A DNA stretch of 64,000 nt, taken from the NCBI RefSeq assembly GCF_001427825.1, contig NZ_LMGT01000004.1:308718-372717 (forward strand). The letters are read 5' to 3'. The number at the start of each line of letters is the position of its first letter. The stretch's first letter is position 1. The DNA is from Brevundimonas sp. Root608. Its GTDB lineage: Bacteria; Pseudomonadota; Alphaproteobacteria; Caulobacterales; Caulobacteraceae. Below, piece after piece: positions 34,483-43,919 of the stretch. Made by a program: the position numbers and the translations under genes. Under the pieces are notes generated by a model that saw only the letters and a program-made list of their open reading frames with translations, did not search any database and had not been told where the DNA came from.

Positions 34483-35565
34483 ATGAAACCCTTGTCCGGC
34501 CTGCGCATCCTCGAGTTTGACGGCCTGGGTCCCGTGACCTTCGCCGGCATGGTTCTGGCCGACCTGGGCGCCGATGTTCTGCGCCTGACCCGCGGCGCAA
34601 GCGCCGGCGCGCCGGTCTTCGCCGACGTGGGCGGCGGAATTCTGCATCGCGGACGGTCGTCCCTGGCCGTCAATCTGAAGGATGCCGGCGACCGGACACG
34701 CGTCCTGGACCTGATCGCCGCGGCGGACGGCCTGATCGAGGGTTTCCGGCCGGGCGTCATGGAACGGCTGGGGCTCGGCCCCGAGGACTGCGCCGCGCGC
34801 AATCCGCGGCTGGTCTACGGCCGCGTCACCGGCTGGGGGCAGACGGGCCCCAAGGCCGGCGAGGTGGGGCACGACATCAACTATATCGCCCTCAGCGGGA
34901 CGCTCCACGCGATGGGCGAGCCTGACCGGCCGCCCCGGCCGCCGCTGAACCTGATCGGCGACTACGGCGGCGGCGCCATGATGCTGGTCACGGGGGTCCT
35001 CGCGGGCCTGATCGAAGCGCGGCGTACAGGCGCGGGTCGGGTTGTGGACGCGGCCATGACGGACGGCTCGGCCCTGCTGATGAGCCTGTTCCATGCGCTC
35101 GGGGCCCGCGGCCTCTGGAGCGACGCGCGCGGGGCGAATCTGCTGGATGGCGGCGCGCCCTTCTATCGCTGTTTCGCCTGCCGCGACGGCCGCTTCGTCG
35201 CCGTGGGAGCTCTGGAACCGCAGTTCTACAGCGCCCTGCTGACCGGCCTCGGTCTCGGCGAAGCCGAGGCGCCTCAGTACGACACGGCGAAATGGCCGGC
35301 GCTGCACGCGCGACTGGAAGCGGTTTTCGCGACACGGGACCGCGACGACTGGGCCGCCCGGTTCGAAGGAACCGACGCCTGCGTCACGCCCGTGCTGTCG
35401 CTCGCGGAGGCCCCAGGCCATCCGCATAACGCGGCCCGGAACACCTTCGTCGGGTCGGGCGGGATCCAGCCCGCCCCGGCCCCGCGATTCGGCGGCTCGG
35501 AGCCTCGTCCGGAGCCCGAGGGCGCCGCAATGACGTTCGACGGGGCTCTGGCGCGCTGGCGCTGA
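34483..35565 (+). CDS. CaiB/BaiF-family CoA transferase, alpha-methylacyl-CoA racemase-like
   Basis: A 360-residue class III CoA-transferase-fold protein. MKPLSGLRILEFDGLGPVTF, YGRVTGWGQTGPKAGEVGHD and INYIALSGTLHAMG are typical; the racemase catalytic His/Asp pair is in GHDINY and NLIGDYGGG. Alpha-methylacyl-CoA racemases epimerise 2-methyl branched acyl-CoAs. It is closer to racemases than to true CoA transferases because of the GHDINY motif. No fatty-acid genes are nearby. It is followed by a strong inverted repeat and a stress-promoter lipoprotein. Confidence 0.88.
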   Translation: MKPLSGLRILEFDGLGPVTFAGMVLADLGADVLRLTRGASAGAPVFADVGGGILHRGRSSLAVNLKDAGDRTRVLDLIAAADGLIEGFRPGVMERLGLGPEDCAARNPRLVYGRVTGWGQTGPKAGEVGHDINYIALSGTLHAMGEPDRPPRPPLNLIGDYGGGAMMLVTGVLAGLIEARRTGAGRVVDAAMTDGSALLMSLFHALGARGLWSDARGANLLDGGAPFYRCFACRDGRFVAVGALEPQFYSALLTGLGLGEAEAPQYDTAKWPALHARLEAVFATRDRDDWAARFEGTDACVTPVLSLAEAPGHPHNAARNTFVGSGGIQPAPAPRFGGSEPRPEPEGAAMTFDGALARWR

Positions 35566-35626
35566 GACGCCGTCCATGCGCCGGATCGCAAATTCGTCCC
35601 GATCACGCTCTGGCGTGGTGACCATC

Positions 35627-35653
35627 CGCCCGTTCAGGGTTATGGAACGGGCG
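35627..35653 (+). terminator. 9-bp inverted repeat after the racemase gene
   Basis: CGCCCGTTC (35627-35635) and GAACGGGCG (35645-35653) with a 9-base loop. It could be a weak terminator, but the right arm overlaps the -35 (GGAAC) of the EcfG promoter at 35644, so it may instead modulate that promoter. Confidence 0.35.
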
Positions 35654-35668
35654 AACCGGTCGCGCGTT
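35644..35668 (+). promoter_or_regulatory. EcfG (general stress response) promoter
   Basis: GGAAC (35644-35648), 16 bases, CGTT (35665-35668): exact match to the EcfG consensus, 29 bases before the ATG of the lipoprotein at 35698. Confidence 0.75.
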
Positions 35669-35697
35669 GGAAGGCCGATCCGGGGGAGACGCCATCC

Positions 35698-35958
35698 ATG
35701 AAACGACTGATTGCCTGTCTGGTCCTGTCCAGCGCCCTCGCCGCCGCGGCCTGCGACGATCCGCGCGAGTCGAACGAACCGGAAACCGCGGACGTCGCCA
35801 TGGAAGCCCCGGTGGCGCCCGCCGCCGAGGACGCGGGCGTCCCCGTCGCAGAGCCCAGCGCCGTAGACACCCCTCCCGCGGACTCGACCACGGTTCCGCC
35901 CGAGAAGCGGTCTTCGGAAGAGTCGGTCAAACCCGAGAGCGAAACCCTCTTCTACTGA
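35698..35958 (+). CDS. Small acidic exported (lipo)protein, stress-regulated
   Basis: An 86-residue exported protein: MKRLIACLVLSSALAAAACD is a signal peptide ending at Cys19 (the lipobox AAAC is weak), followed by a Glu/Pro/Ala/Thr/Ser-rich disordered tail (VAMEAPVAPAAEDAGVPVAE). GGGGGAGA lies about 8 bases before the ATG. The perfect EcfG promoter 29 bases upstream predicts induction in general stress. No domain recognised. Confidence 0.7.
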   Translation: MKRLIACLVLSSALAAAACDDPRESNEPETADVAMEAPVAPAAEDAGVPVAEPSAVDTPPADSTTVPPEKRSSEESVKPESETLFY

Positions 35959-36006
35959 TCTGTCCGTTGATCGGCGGCGGTCGACCGCCCTGACGAAAGT
36001 TCCAGT

Positions 36007-37797
36007 TTGACGCCAAGGCACGCCCTGTTTCTCGTCAGCACGGCGGGTCTCGCTCTTCTCGCGTCCACCGCCCATGCAGACCCGCGCGCACAGATTCGCG
36101 GCGAGATGGACGCGGAGCTTCGCGAACAGCTGGTCCGCGCCGTCGGCGAGGTCGATGCGCCGCCTTCCAACCGGTTCGAGGCCCGCCGCCGCGCCCGCGG
36201 CGCCATGGAGGCCGCCGAAGCCCTGCTGAGGTCCGAAGGCTACTACCAACCCGTGCTGGAAGATGCGGTCGAGGGCGAGGAAAGCCCGGTCGCCATCGTC
36301 AACGTTACGCCCGGGCGGCGGTTCGTGCTGACAGACCCCCGGGTGCAATGGACCGCCCCCGCGCCGGACGCCCTGTCCGAAGCCGCCGCGCTCGACGAGA
36401 TCAGCGTCAAACCGGACCAGGCCGGACGCGCGAGCGACGTTCTCGCCGCCGAGGGCCGTGTCGTCGCAACCCTGACCCGCCGGGGATATGCCGACGCGGC
36501 GGCCGAGCCCCGCCGTGTCGTCGTCGACCATGCGACCTTCACCGTCCAGCCCAACTACCGGATATCGTCCGGCGCCCTTGTGCGTCTGGACGGCGTGCGG
36601 CTGGAGACGCGCGGGCCGACCAATCCCGCCTGGGTGACCGGCCTGGCGCCCTGGACCGAAGGCGACGTCTACGATCCGGATGATGTCGCGGAACTGGAGC
36701 GCCGGCTGCTCGAGACGGGCGTCTACGACGGCGTGGGCGTGGCCCTCGCGCCGCGCGAGCAGGGTCTGACCAATGGCTACCGGCCGGTCGTCGTCACCCT
36801 GACCGACCGGCCACGCCGGATTCTCGAGGCGGGCGCGACCTTCTCGACGGCCGAGGGGTCGGGCCTCGATCTGATCTGGACCTGGCACAACCGTTTCGGA
36901 CGCGCCGACACCGTGGTCTGGCAGGCCCGCGCGGCCGATGTCGACAGCCGGCTGGGCGTCAACCTCAGCCTGCCGCACTGGCGGCGTCCGGGCGAGACGC
37001 TGAGGCTCTCCGCCGCCGTCCTGAACGAGGACACGGACGCCTATCGCCGCACGGCCCTCGCCGTGGCCGCCGACCTTCAGCAGCGCCTCGGCAAGACGTC
37101 CTGGATCAGCTACGGCGTCGGCCTGGACGCGGGCAAATACGATGAGAACCGGTTCGATCCGGTCACGCAATTGCCGATCAATTTCGACCGTGACCTGGTC
37201 ATACTGACCGGACGGGCGAGCGCCTATCTGGACCGGTCGAACGACCCGCTCGATCCGACGACGGGCTGGCGGCTGTCGGCCTGGGCGCAGCCGACCGCGG
37301 TGTCGGGCGAGGATACGATCATCTTTCTGCGGAGCGAGGCCCAGGTCACCGCCTATCTGCCGCTTCAGGATGGCGCGAAGACCGTCCTGGCCGGCCGCGC
37401 CCGCCTCGGCTCCATTGTCGGCGGCGCGGAACTGACGATACCGTCTGACCGGCTGTTCTATTCGGGCGGCGGCGGTTCGGTGCGCGGCTTCGAATACCAG
37501 GGCGTCGGGCCGCGTCTGCCCGACAACACGCCCCGCGGGGGGTTGAGTCTCGTCGAGGCCTCGGTCGAGATCCGCCGCGACGTCTGGCGCAGCTTCCAGG
37601 TCGTGGGCTTCGTCGACGCCGGCGCGATCGGGTTCCAGGAGACGCCCGATTTCGGCAACCTGCGGTACGGCGCCGGCTTCGGGGTCCGGTACAAGCTGCC
37701 CTTCGGGCCGATCCGGGCCGACATCGCCTTCCCGCTGGATCGCCGGGACGGCGACGCTGATTTCCAGGTCTACGTCAGCATCGGACAGGCGTTTTGA
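36007..37797 (+). CDS. tamA: TamA, Omp85-family outer-membrane assembly factor
   Basis: A 596-residue Omp85 protein: TTG start and signal peptide (TPRHALFLVSTAGLALLAST-AHA), periplasmic POTRA-like region to about 230, then a C-terminal surface-antigen beta-barrel with GGSVRGFEYQGVGPRLPDN (the VRGF lid-lock motif) and the terminal DADFQVYVSIGQAF ending in Phe. With TamB it helps insert outer-membrane proteins and move lipids. The stop overlaps the tamB start (TTGA). The autotransporter at 15073 could be a client. Confidence 0.9.
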   Translation: MTPRHALFLVSTAGLALLASTAHADPRAQIRGEMDAELREQLVRAVGEVDAPPSNRFEARRRARGAMEAAEALLRSEGYYQPVLEDAVEGEESPVAIVNVTPGRRFVLTDPRVQWTAPAPDALSEAAALDEISVKPDQAGRASDVLAAEGRVVATLTRRGYADAAAEPRRVVVDHATFTVQPNYRISSGALVRLDGVRLETRGPTNPAWVTGLAPWTEGDVYDPDDVAELERRLLETGVYDGVGVALAPREQGLTNGYRPVVVTLTDRPRRILEAGATFSTAEGSGLDLIWTWHNRFGRADTVVWQARAADVDSRLGVNLSLPHWRRPGETLRLSAAVLNEDTDAYRRTALAVAADLQQRLGKTSWISYGVGLDAGKYDENRFDPVTQLPINFDRDLVILTGRASAYLDRSNDPLDPTTGWRLSAWAQPTAVSGEDTIIFLRSEAQVTAYLPLQDGAKTVLAGRARLGSIVGGAELTIPSDRLFYSGGGGSVRGFEYQGVGPRLPDNTPRGGLSLVEASVEIRRDVWRSFQVVGFVDAGAIGFQETPDFGNLRYGAGFGVRYKLPFGPIRADIAFPLDRRDGDADFQVYVSIGQAF

Positions 37798-40700
37798 CCG
37801 GCGCCCCGCCGCCCGTGGAACCGCCCGACACGCCCGCCGAAGCGGCGAAGAAGAAGCGCACCCGGCTGCAGGCCATCGCCTTCTTCGGCGGCATGGCCGC
37901 GGCGATTCTCGCCGCCATCCTGCTCGTCGGTCTGGTGGGCGGGCGGATGTATCTCCTGTCCGGCCCGGGACGGGAACTGGTGACCAGTTTCGTCGCCGGC
38001 AAGAAACTGGGTCGCTATGGCCGGATCAATGTCGAGGGCGTGCGCGGCGACCTGTTCGACGATTTCACCATCGACCGCGTCACCGTCACCGACGCGAAGG
38101 GCGTCTGGCTGGAGGCGCGCAAGGTCCATATCGACTGGGACTGGTGGCCGCTCATGGCCCGCGAGTTCCACGCCACCAACGTCGAGGCCGAGGTCATCCG
38201 CCTGATCCGCCGGCCCGAGGTCGAGCCCACGACCACGCCCCCGGGGCCTCAACCCCTTTCGGTGGACATCGACCGCTTCTCCGCCGACGTCGAACTGCTG
38301 GAGGGCTTCAGCCGCGAATACGGCCGCTGGCGGCTGTCGGGCGAAGCCGACGCGCCGCGCAAGGGTCCGAAGAAGGCGATCGTGAACGCCGCCAGCAACA
38401 GCCGGCCCGGCGACTATCTGCGCGTCAACGCCACGCTCGGGGCGACCATCGCCGATCTGCGCCTTAACCTGCGCGCCGAAGAGGCCCGGGGCGGCCCTCT
38501 CGCCGGAGCCTTGGGCTATTCGCCCGACCGCCCGTTCTTCGCGACGGCGATCGTCAACGGCTCGGTCGTCGACGCCCTGGTGCGGACGGGCGACTTCGTG
38601 CCGCTGGTGATCAAGGGACGGTACGGGAAGGATCGGACCCGGATCGCCGGCTTCGCCGACTTCTCCGGATCGGACCTGCTGGCGCCGTTCGCGCAGCGGA
38701 TCGGCCGCACGGCCCGGTTCGGTTTCGCCACCTCGAGCGACAGCGACGACGACGGCCTGCATGGCGTCGGCTGGCGGCTGATCGCGGACAACCTCAACGC
38801 CAGCGCCAGCGGGGACGTAAGGCTCAGCGATCGTAGCAGCCCCGACGGGATCGCTGTCGAGGTCTCGACACCGTCCCTGTCGCGGCTCGTCGGCCACAGC
38901 GCCGCGGGCCCCTCGGCGTACAAGGGCGTGTTCAGGGGCTCCCCCTCGGACTGGACCCTGACCGGGTCGGCGGACCTGCTCGGGGTCGAGGTTTCAAGCT
39001 ATCGGGCGCAACGGGTCCGCGGCCCCCTGAATGCGCGCATGCGTGCGGGACGGCTGGATCTGGACGGCGATCTCCGCGCCGCCGGGGGATCGAGCGCCGG
39101 GATCGTCGGCGGTCTTCTGGGCGGCCAGCCGCGCATCACGTTTGAAGCCGCCCGGCTGGCGGACGGCGCCATCCTGCTGGAACGGGTGCAGGCGACCGGT
39201 CAGGCCCTGACCCTCTCCGGCTCGGGCGGACGCAGCCTGACGGGCGGCCTCGGGTTCCGGGGCCGGGCCGAGATCACCGATGTCTCCCGCCTTCGCAAGG
39301 GCGCGCGCGGCGCGTTCGGAGGTCCGATCACGGCCTCGATGACGCGCGCGGGCCAGCCATGGCGAATCACCTTCGATGCCCGCGGCCGCCGGCTGGCGAC
39401 CGGAATGGCGGAGCTGGACCGCCTCCTCGGGCCCGTCCCGCGGCTCCAGGCGACCGGCGCCCTCAACGGCGGACGGATCGAGGTCGAGCGGGCGCTGCTG
39501 ACCGGCGCCCAGGGCACCGCCGGCGCGCGCGGCCTCATCGAGGGCGACGGGCGGCTAAGGCTGGCCCTGAACTGGAATGCGCAGGGACCCTTCGGGGTCG
39601 GCCCTGTCGCCATTGACGGAGCCATGACGGGCGACGGCGCCCTGACCGGAACCCTGGCCCGACCGCGCGCGGATCTGACGGCCCGGTTCGGCAGGCTGAG
39701 CGCGGGGGCGCTGGTTTTGACCGACGCAGACATGGTGCTGAGTTTCCGGCGCGGCGCGGACGCCTCGGACGGACGCATCGCCCTGACCGCCGGATCCAAC
39801 TACGGGCCGGCGCGGGCCAGCGGAAACTTCTTCCTCGGGGGCGACCGCATCCGGCTGACGGACGTGGATCTGGACGCGGGCGGCGTCACGGCCCAGGGCG
39901 CGATCGCCCTGTCCAACAGCTTCCCGTCCAGCGCCGACCTGACGTTCACCGCCCGGCCCGGCGCCTTCCTGGCCTCCGGAACCGCCGACGGCCGGGTTCG
40001 CCTGACCGACGGCGCCGGCGCCGAGACGGCGATCCTGGATGTGACCGGCCGCAATGTTCGCCTGACGGGATCGACCTGGACGATCCGGACGCTCGACCTG
40101 AACGGCCGCGGGACCCTGTCACGCCTGCCCTTCACACTGAAGACGGACATCGGCGGCGCGACCCCCGTGTCGTTTGATGGAACCGGGGTCTATTCCCGGA
40201 ACGGGGGCGCACAGTCGGTGGTGCTGGAAGGATCCGGCCGGGTCCGCGAGATCGCCTTCACCACGCGCAATCCCGCTGTCGTCGCCCTGTCTGGCGACGG
40301 ACGCGTCGTGCGGGTCGATCTCGGCATCGGCGGGGGCGTGCTGCTCGGCGAACTCCGTCAGGACTCCCGGGCGTCCATCATCGAAGCCAATCTGACCAGC
40401 GTCGATCTGGGAACCGTGGTCCGCGACATGCGGGGATCCGTGACGGGCCAGCTGTCGTTGCGGGGAGCCGGGGACGACCTGTCGGGCTCGGCCAACCTCG
40501 CGCTGCGGGAGATTCGCAGCATCGACGCGCCGCGCGGTCTGGCGGTCGACGGCACGCTGAATGCGATTCTGGTCAACGACAGCCTGCGCGTTCAGGCCCA
40601 GGCCAACGACGGCGACGCGGTCCGGGCCACGGCGGACGTCACCCTGCCTGTGGAGGCCTCGGCCGTGCCCCTGCGTCTGGCCATCGTGCGGACGCGGGAA

Positions 40701-42017
40701 ATGTCCGGCGACATCTCCATCCAGGGTCAGATCCAGCCGATCTGGGACCTGCTCGCCGGCGGCGAACGGTCCCTGACCGGGCAGGTGGACGCCCGCGCGA
40801 GCCTGGCGGGTTCGCTGGCCGCCCCGCGGATCAACGGACGGCTCGACCTGCAACAGGGGACGTTCCGCGACAGCGCCACCGGCGTGCGGCTGGAAAACGT
40901 CACCCTCGCCAGCCGGTTCGACGACACCACGGGCCTGGTCGAAGCCTTCAGCGCCGTGGACGGGGCCGGCGGCTCGGTGACGGGCAACGGCCGCATCGGG
41001 CTGCGCCAGGGTTCCGGATCCAGCTTCCAGCTGCTGCTGAACCGGTTCCGCATCATCGACAACGACATCGCCGAAGCCCGGGCGTCCGGCCCCCTGACGG
41101 TGACGCGCGGCCAGGACGGCAACATCACCCTGACCGGCGAGATGGACATCGACGAGGCGCGCATCGAGGCCAATCCGCCGGGTTCGAACGGCATCGTCCG
41201 CATGGAGGTGATCGAGATCAACAAGCCCGGCGGCGATGTCCCCGAGGAAGAACAGAACCGCCAGCGCGGCCTGCAGTTCGGACTCAACATCGGTCTGCGC
41301 TCCCCGGGCGGGGACGTGCGCGTCGTCGGCCGCGGCCTGAACGTGGAGATGAACGTCAACGCCCGCGTCACCGGCACCATCAGCCGGCCGATCCTCAGCG
41401 GCACGGCGCGGGTCGTGCGCGGCGACTACGACTTCGCCGGCAAGCGTTTCGTGTTCGACGAGCGCGGAACCGTCAGTCTGTCGACCAACCCCGAACTCAT
41501 CCGGCTGGACCTGACGGCCACCCGCGACGACCCGGCGCTGACCGCCACGATCCGCGTCACGGGCACCGCCGCCCGGCCCGAGATCGCCCTGACCTCGACC
41601 CCCGCCCTGCCGCAGGACGAAATCCTGTCACAGGTGCTGTTCGGACGCTCCGCCTCGCAGCTGTCGGCGTTCGAGGCGGCGCAGCTGGCGGCCGGCGTCG
41701 CGGCCCTGGCCGGCGGCGGCGGCTTCGACGTGATCGGCAACCTGCGGGAGCTCGCGGGCCTGGATCGCCTCTCGTTCGGCGGCGAGGCGTCCGGCCTGAC
41801 CGTCGCCGGCGGCCGCTACATCAATGACAATGTCTATGTGGAGATCATCGGCGGCGGCGAGAACGGCGCGGCCGTGAACGTCGAATGGCAGGTGCGTCGC
41901 AACCTGACCATCAGCTCGAAATTCGGGGGACAGGGCGAGGCCAGCCTGTCGATCCGCTGGCGCCGCCAGTCCCGGCAGCCGGGCGCCGGTCGCGAGGACC
42001 CGCGCCCGAACCGCTAG
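37794..42017 (+). CDS. tamB: TamB, translocation/assembly module (DUF490)
   Basis: A 1407-residue AsmA-like protein anchored by one N-terminal helix (residues 28-53, IAFFGGMAAAILAAILLVGL). The long periplasmic region is Gly/Asp-rich beta-taco repeat. The C-terminal DUF490 domain contains GTARVVRGDYDFAGKRF, ALPQDEILSQVLFGRS and a final IRWRRQSRQPG. Start TTG 37794 overlaps the tamA stop. TamB spans the periplasm and works with TamA in outer-membrane lipid and protein assembly. Full length for the family. Confidence 0.92.
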   Translation: MTGAPPPVEPPDTPAEAAKKKRTRLQAIAFFGGMAAAILAAILLVGLVGGRMYLLSGPGRELVTSFVAGKKLGRYGRINVEGVRGDLFDDFTIDRVTVTDAKGVWLEARKVHIDWDWWPLMAREFHATNVEAEVIRLIRRPEVEPTTTPPGPQPLSVDIDRFSADVELLEGFSREYGRWRLSGEADAPRKGPKKAIVNAASNSRPGDYLRVNATLGATIADLRLNLRAEEARGGPLAGALGYSPDRPFFATAIVNGSVVDALVRTGDFVPLVIKGRYGKDRTRIAGFADFSGSDLLAPFAQRIGRTARFGFATSSDSDDDGLHGVGWRLIADNLNASASGDVRLSDRSSPDGIAVEVSTPSLSRLVGHSAAGPSAYKGVFRGSPSDWTLTGSADLLGVEVSSYRAQRVRGPLNARMRAGRLDLDGDLRAAGGSSAGIVGGLLGGQPRITFEAARLADGAILLERVQATGQALTLSGSGGRSLTGGLGFRGRAEITDVSRLRKGARGAFGGPITASMTRAGQPWRITFDARGRRLATGMAELDRLLGPVPRLQATGALNGGRIEVERALLTGAQGTAGARGLIEGDGRLRLALNWNAQGPFGVGPVAIDGAMTGDGALTGTLARPRADLTARFGRLSAGALVLTDADMVLSFRRGADASDGRIALTAGSNYGPARASGNFFLGGDRIRLTDVDLDAGGVTAQGAIALSNSFPSSADLTFTARPGAFLASGTADGRVRLTDGAGAETAILDVTGRNVRLTGSTWTIRTLDLNGRGTLSRLPFTLKTDIGGATPVSFDGTGVYSRNGGAQSVVLEGSGRVREIAFTTRNPAVVALSGDGRVVRVDLGIGGGVLLGELRQDSRASIIEANLTSVDLGTVVRDMRGSVTGQLSLRGAGDDLSGSANLALREIRSIDAPRGLAVDGTLNAILVNDSLRVQAQANDGDAVRATADVTLPVEASAVPLRLAIVRTREMSGDISIQGQIQPIWDLLAGGERSLTGQVDARASLAGSLAAPRINGRLDLQQGTFRDSATGVRLENVTLASRFDDTTGLVEAFSAVDGAGGSVTGNGRIGLRQGSGSSFQLLLNRFRIIDNDIAEARASGPLTVTRGQDGNITLTGEMDIDEARIEANPPGSNGIVRMEVIEINKPGGDVPEEEQNRQRGLQFGLNIGLRSPGGDVRVVGRGLNVEMNVNARVTGTISRPILSGTARVVRGDYDFAGKRFVFDERGTVSLSTNPELIRLDLTATRDDPALTATIRVTGTAARPEIALTSTPALPQDEILSQVLFGRSASQLSAFEAAQLAAGVAALAGGGGFDVIGNLRELAGLDRLSFGGEASGLTVAGGRYINDNVYVEIIGGGENGAAVNVEWQVRRNLTISSKFGGQGEASLSIRWRRQSRQPGAGREDPRPNR

Positions 42018-42020
42018 GGA

Positions 42021-42554
42021 CTAGTAGGTCTGGGCGGCGGCGAAGCGCAGCTTGTCCAGCTTTTGCGCCCCGCGAATGCCGGCGACGTGCAGGACCATCT
42101 GGACGACCAGGATCACCAGTCCGCCCCAGGTCTGCCATGCCGGAGGGGCGACGGCGGCGGAGGTCTCGGGCTGACCCACGCCGAAAGCGGCCATCAAGCC
42201 CGTGATCAGGCCGAAGGCCACCAGAATGGCGAAGATGATCGGGATCACGATGTTGGGCTTGAACCACTGCACCAGCCCGATAATCAGCTGGATGACGACC
42301 AGGCCGATCGACAGCCCCAGGAGTCCTTGCGCCATCATGGCGGCCATGCCCGCGGTTTCAGGATTCTGGGCGGTGGCCTGGGCGACCGCGGCGTCCATCA
42401 GCGCCTGCCCCGCCGTCATCAGATAGACAATCCCGATCACGCCCCAGAGGACGCCGAGAAAAATGGCGATGGCGCTGGCCCTTGCCGCAGCGATCGCTTC
42501 GCCCTCGGTCGTGATCGGCGTCGTCGGATTGGATGCCCGGATCCAGTCAGTCAT
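42021..42554 (-). CDS. Four-helix membrane protein of unknown function
   Basis: A 177-residue inner-membrane protein: MTDWIRASNPTTPITTEGEA, then about four transmembrane segments (SAIAIFLGVLWGVIGIVYLM; LLGLSIGLVVIQLIIGLVQW; IVIPIIFAILVAFGLITGLM; WGGLVILVVQMVLHVAGIRG) and a short basic tail. I know no named family. GGAGGAA precedes the ATG on the minus strand. It is convergent with tamB (stop 4 bases away) and divergent from the M20 gene. Confidence 0.75.
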   Translation of the reverse strand: MTDWIRASNPTTPITTEGEAIAAARASAIAIFLGVLWGVIGIVYLMTAGQALMDAAVAQATAQNPETAGMAAMMAQGLLGLSIGLVVIQLIIGLVQWFKPNIVIPIIFAILVAFGLITGLMAAFGVGQPETSAAVAPPAWQTWGGLVILVVQMVLHVAGIRGAQKLDKLRFAAAQTY

Positions 42555-42663
42555 ATGGTGTTCCTCCCTCGATGGTGGGGCAGCCTAGCGCGTGCGTCCG
42601 GCGGTGGAAACGGGCTAGCGCTCGCCTTCACCTTTGCCGTCCGCCCGGCTAGGGTCCGCCGGC

Positions 42664-43914
42664 ATGCGAATTCACCCCTCCGACCAGCTCGTGCTCGACC
42701 ATGTCGCGGCGCGCGAAGCCGCCATCGTCGGTCGCGCGATCGACTGGTCCGGCGTCAATTCGGGCAGTCGTAACGCCGAAGGTCTGGCCCGGATGCTGGA
42801 GAGGCTGGAGACCGAGGCCCGGCGTCTGCCCGCCGAGGTCCGGCGAATAGCCACGCAGGACTCCGCCTCCGTCGGCGACGACGGCGCGGTGCGGACCGAG
42901 GCCCACGCCGACGCCCTGAAGATCACCGCCCGGCCCGATGCGCCGATCCAGGTCGTGCTGACCGGCCACTATGACACCGTCTTCCCCGCCGACAGCGGCT
43001 TCCAGACCGTCTCCACCCGGCCGGACGGCGCGCTGAACGGTCCCGGCCTCGCCGACATGAAGGGCGGGATCAGCGTCATGCTGGCCGCCCTGGAAGCCTT
43101 CGAGACCCATCCCGACCGCGAACGCGTCGGCTGGACTGTGCTGCTGTCGCCCGACGAGGAGATCGGCTCCCCCGCCTCGGCGCCCCTGCTGGCGGCGCTG
43201 GGCGCGCGCGGCCACATCGGCATGACCTATGAGCCCGCCCTCGCCGACGGAACCCTGGCCGGGGCGCGCAAGGGCAGCGGCAACTACCATCTGATCGTCA
43301 GCGGCAGGGCCGCCCACGCCGGCCGCGCCTTCCACGAGGGCGCCAACGCCGTCGCCGGGGCGGCCATCCTCGCCGCCCGCCTGCACGCCCTGAACGGCCT
43401 TCGCGACGGCGTCACCGTCAATGTCGCGAAGATCTCAGGCGGCGGAGCCCTGAACGTGGTGGCCGACAACGCCGTCGTCCGCTTCAACGTCCGCGTCCCT
43501 GACAGGGCGGCCTCGGACTGGATCGAGGCCGCGGTGCGCGAGATCGCCGCCCACGCCCCCTTCCCCGGCCTGACCCTCGACCTGCACGGCGGCATGACCC
43601 GCGCGCCCAAGCCGATGGACGCGTCCCAGACGGCCCTGTTCGAGGCGGTGCGCGACACCGGCGCCCTGCTGGGCCAGACCGTGGCGTGGAAGCCCTCCGG
43701 CGGCGTCTGCGAGGGCAACAACCTGCACGCCGCCGGCCTGCCCAATGTCGACACCCTCGGCGTCCTCGGCGGCGACATCCATTCGGACCAGGAGTTCGCC
43801 TGGCCCGCCAGCTTCGTCGAACGCGCCCGGCTCAGCGCCCTGATCCTGTGCAAGATCGCCTCGGGCGAGATCGATGCGCTGAAACTCAAGTCCCTGCGTC
43901 TGGAGACGATGTAA
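42664..43914 (+). CDS. M20-family metallohydrolase (candidate succinyl-group hydrolase in AST cluster)
   Basis: A 416-residue M20 peptidase/deacylase. Dinuclear zinc residues: H102 and D104 (GHYDTVFPA), D131 (GLADMKGG), E165/E166 (SPDEEIGS); the dimerisation lid (GRAAHAGRAFHEG) is intact. M20 enzymes include carboxypeptidase G2, ArgE and DapE. It opens the AST cluster, 5 bases before astA; since AstE is missing it could remove succinate from succinylglutamate, but this is inference. ATG 42664 is chosen; an upstream start at 42634 is in frame. Confidence 0.85.
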   Translation: MRIHPSDQLVLDHVAAREAAIVGRAIDWSGVNSGSRNAEGLARMLERLETEARRLPAEVRRIATQDSASVGDDGAVRTEAHADALKITARPDAPIQVVLTGHYDTVFPADSGFQTVSTRPDGALNGPGLADMKGGISVMLAALEAFETHPDRERVGWTVLLSPDEEIGSPASAPLLAALGARGHIGMTYEPALADGTLAGARKGSGNYHLIVSGRAAHAGRAFHEGANAVAGAAILAARLHALNGLRDGVTVNVAKISGGGALNVVADNAVVRFNVRVPDRAASDWIEAAVREIAAHAPFPGLTLDLHGGMTRAPKPMDASQTALFEAVRDTGALLGQTVAWKPSGGVCEGNNLHAAGLPNVDTLGVLGGDIHSDQEFAWPASFVERARLSALILCKIASGEIDALKLKSLRLETM

Positions 43915-43919
43915 CCCCC

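Noticed and set aside
34351..37170. 939-codon open frame on the minus strand
   Set aside because: It runs through tRNA-Lys, the racemase gene and tamA in antisense; no domain is recognisable.
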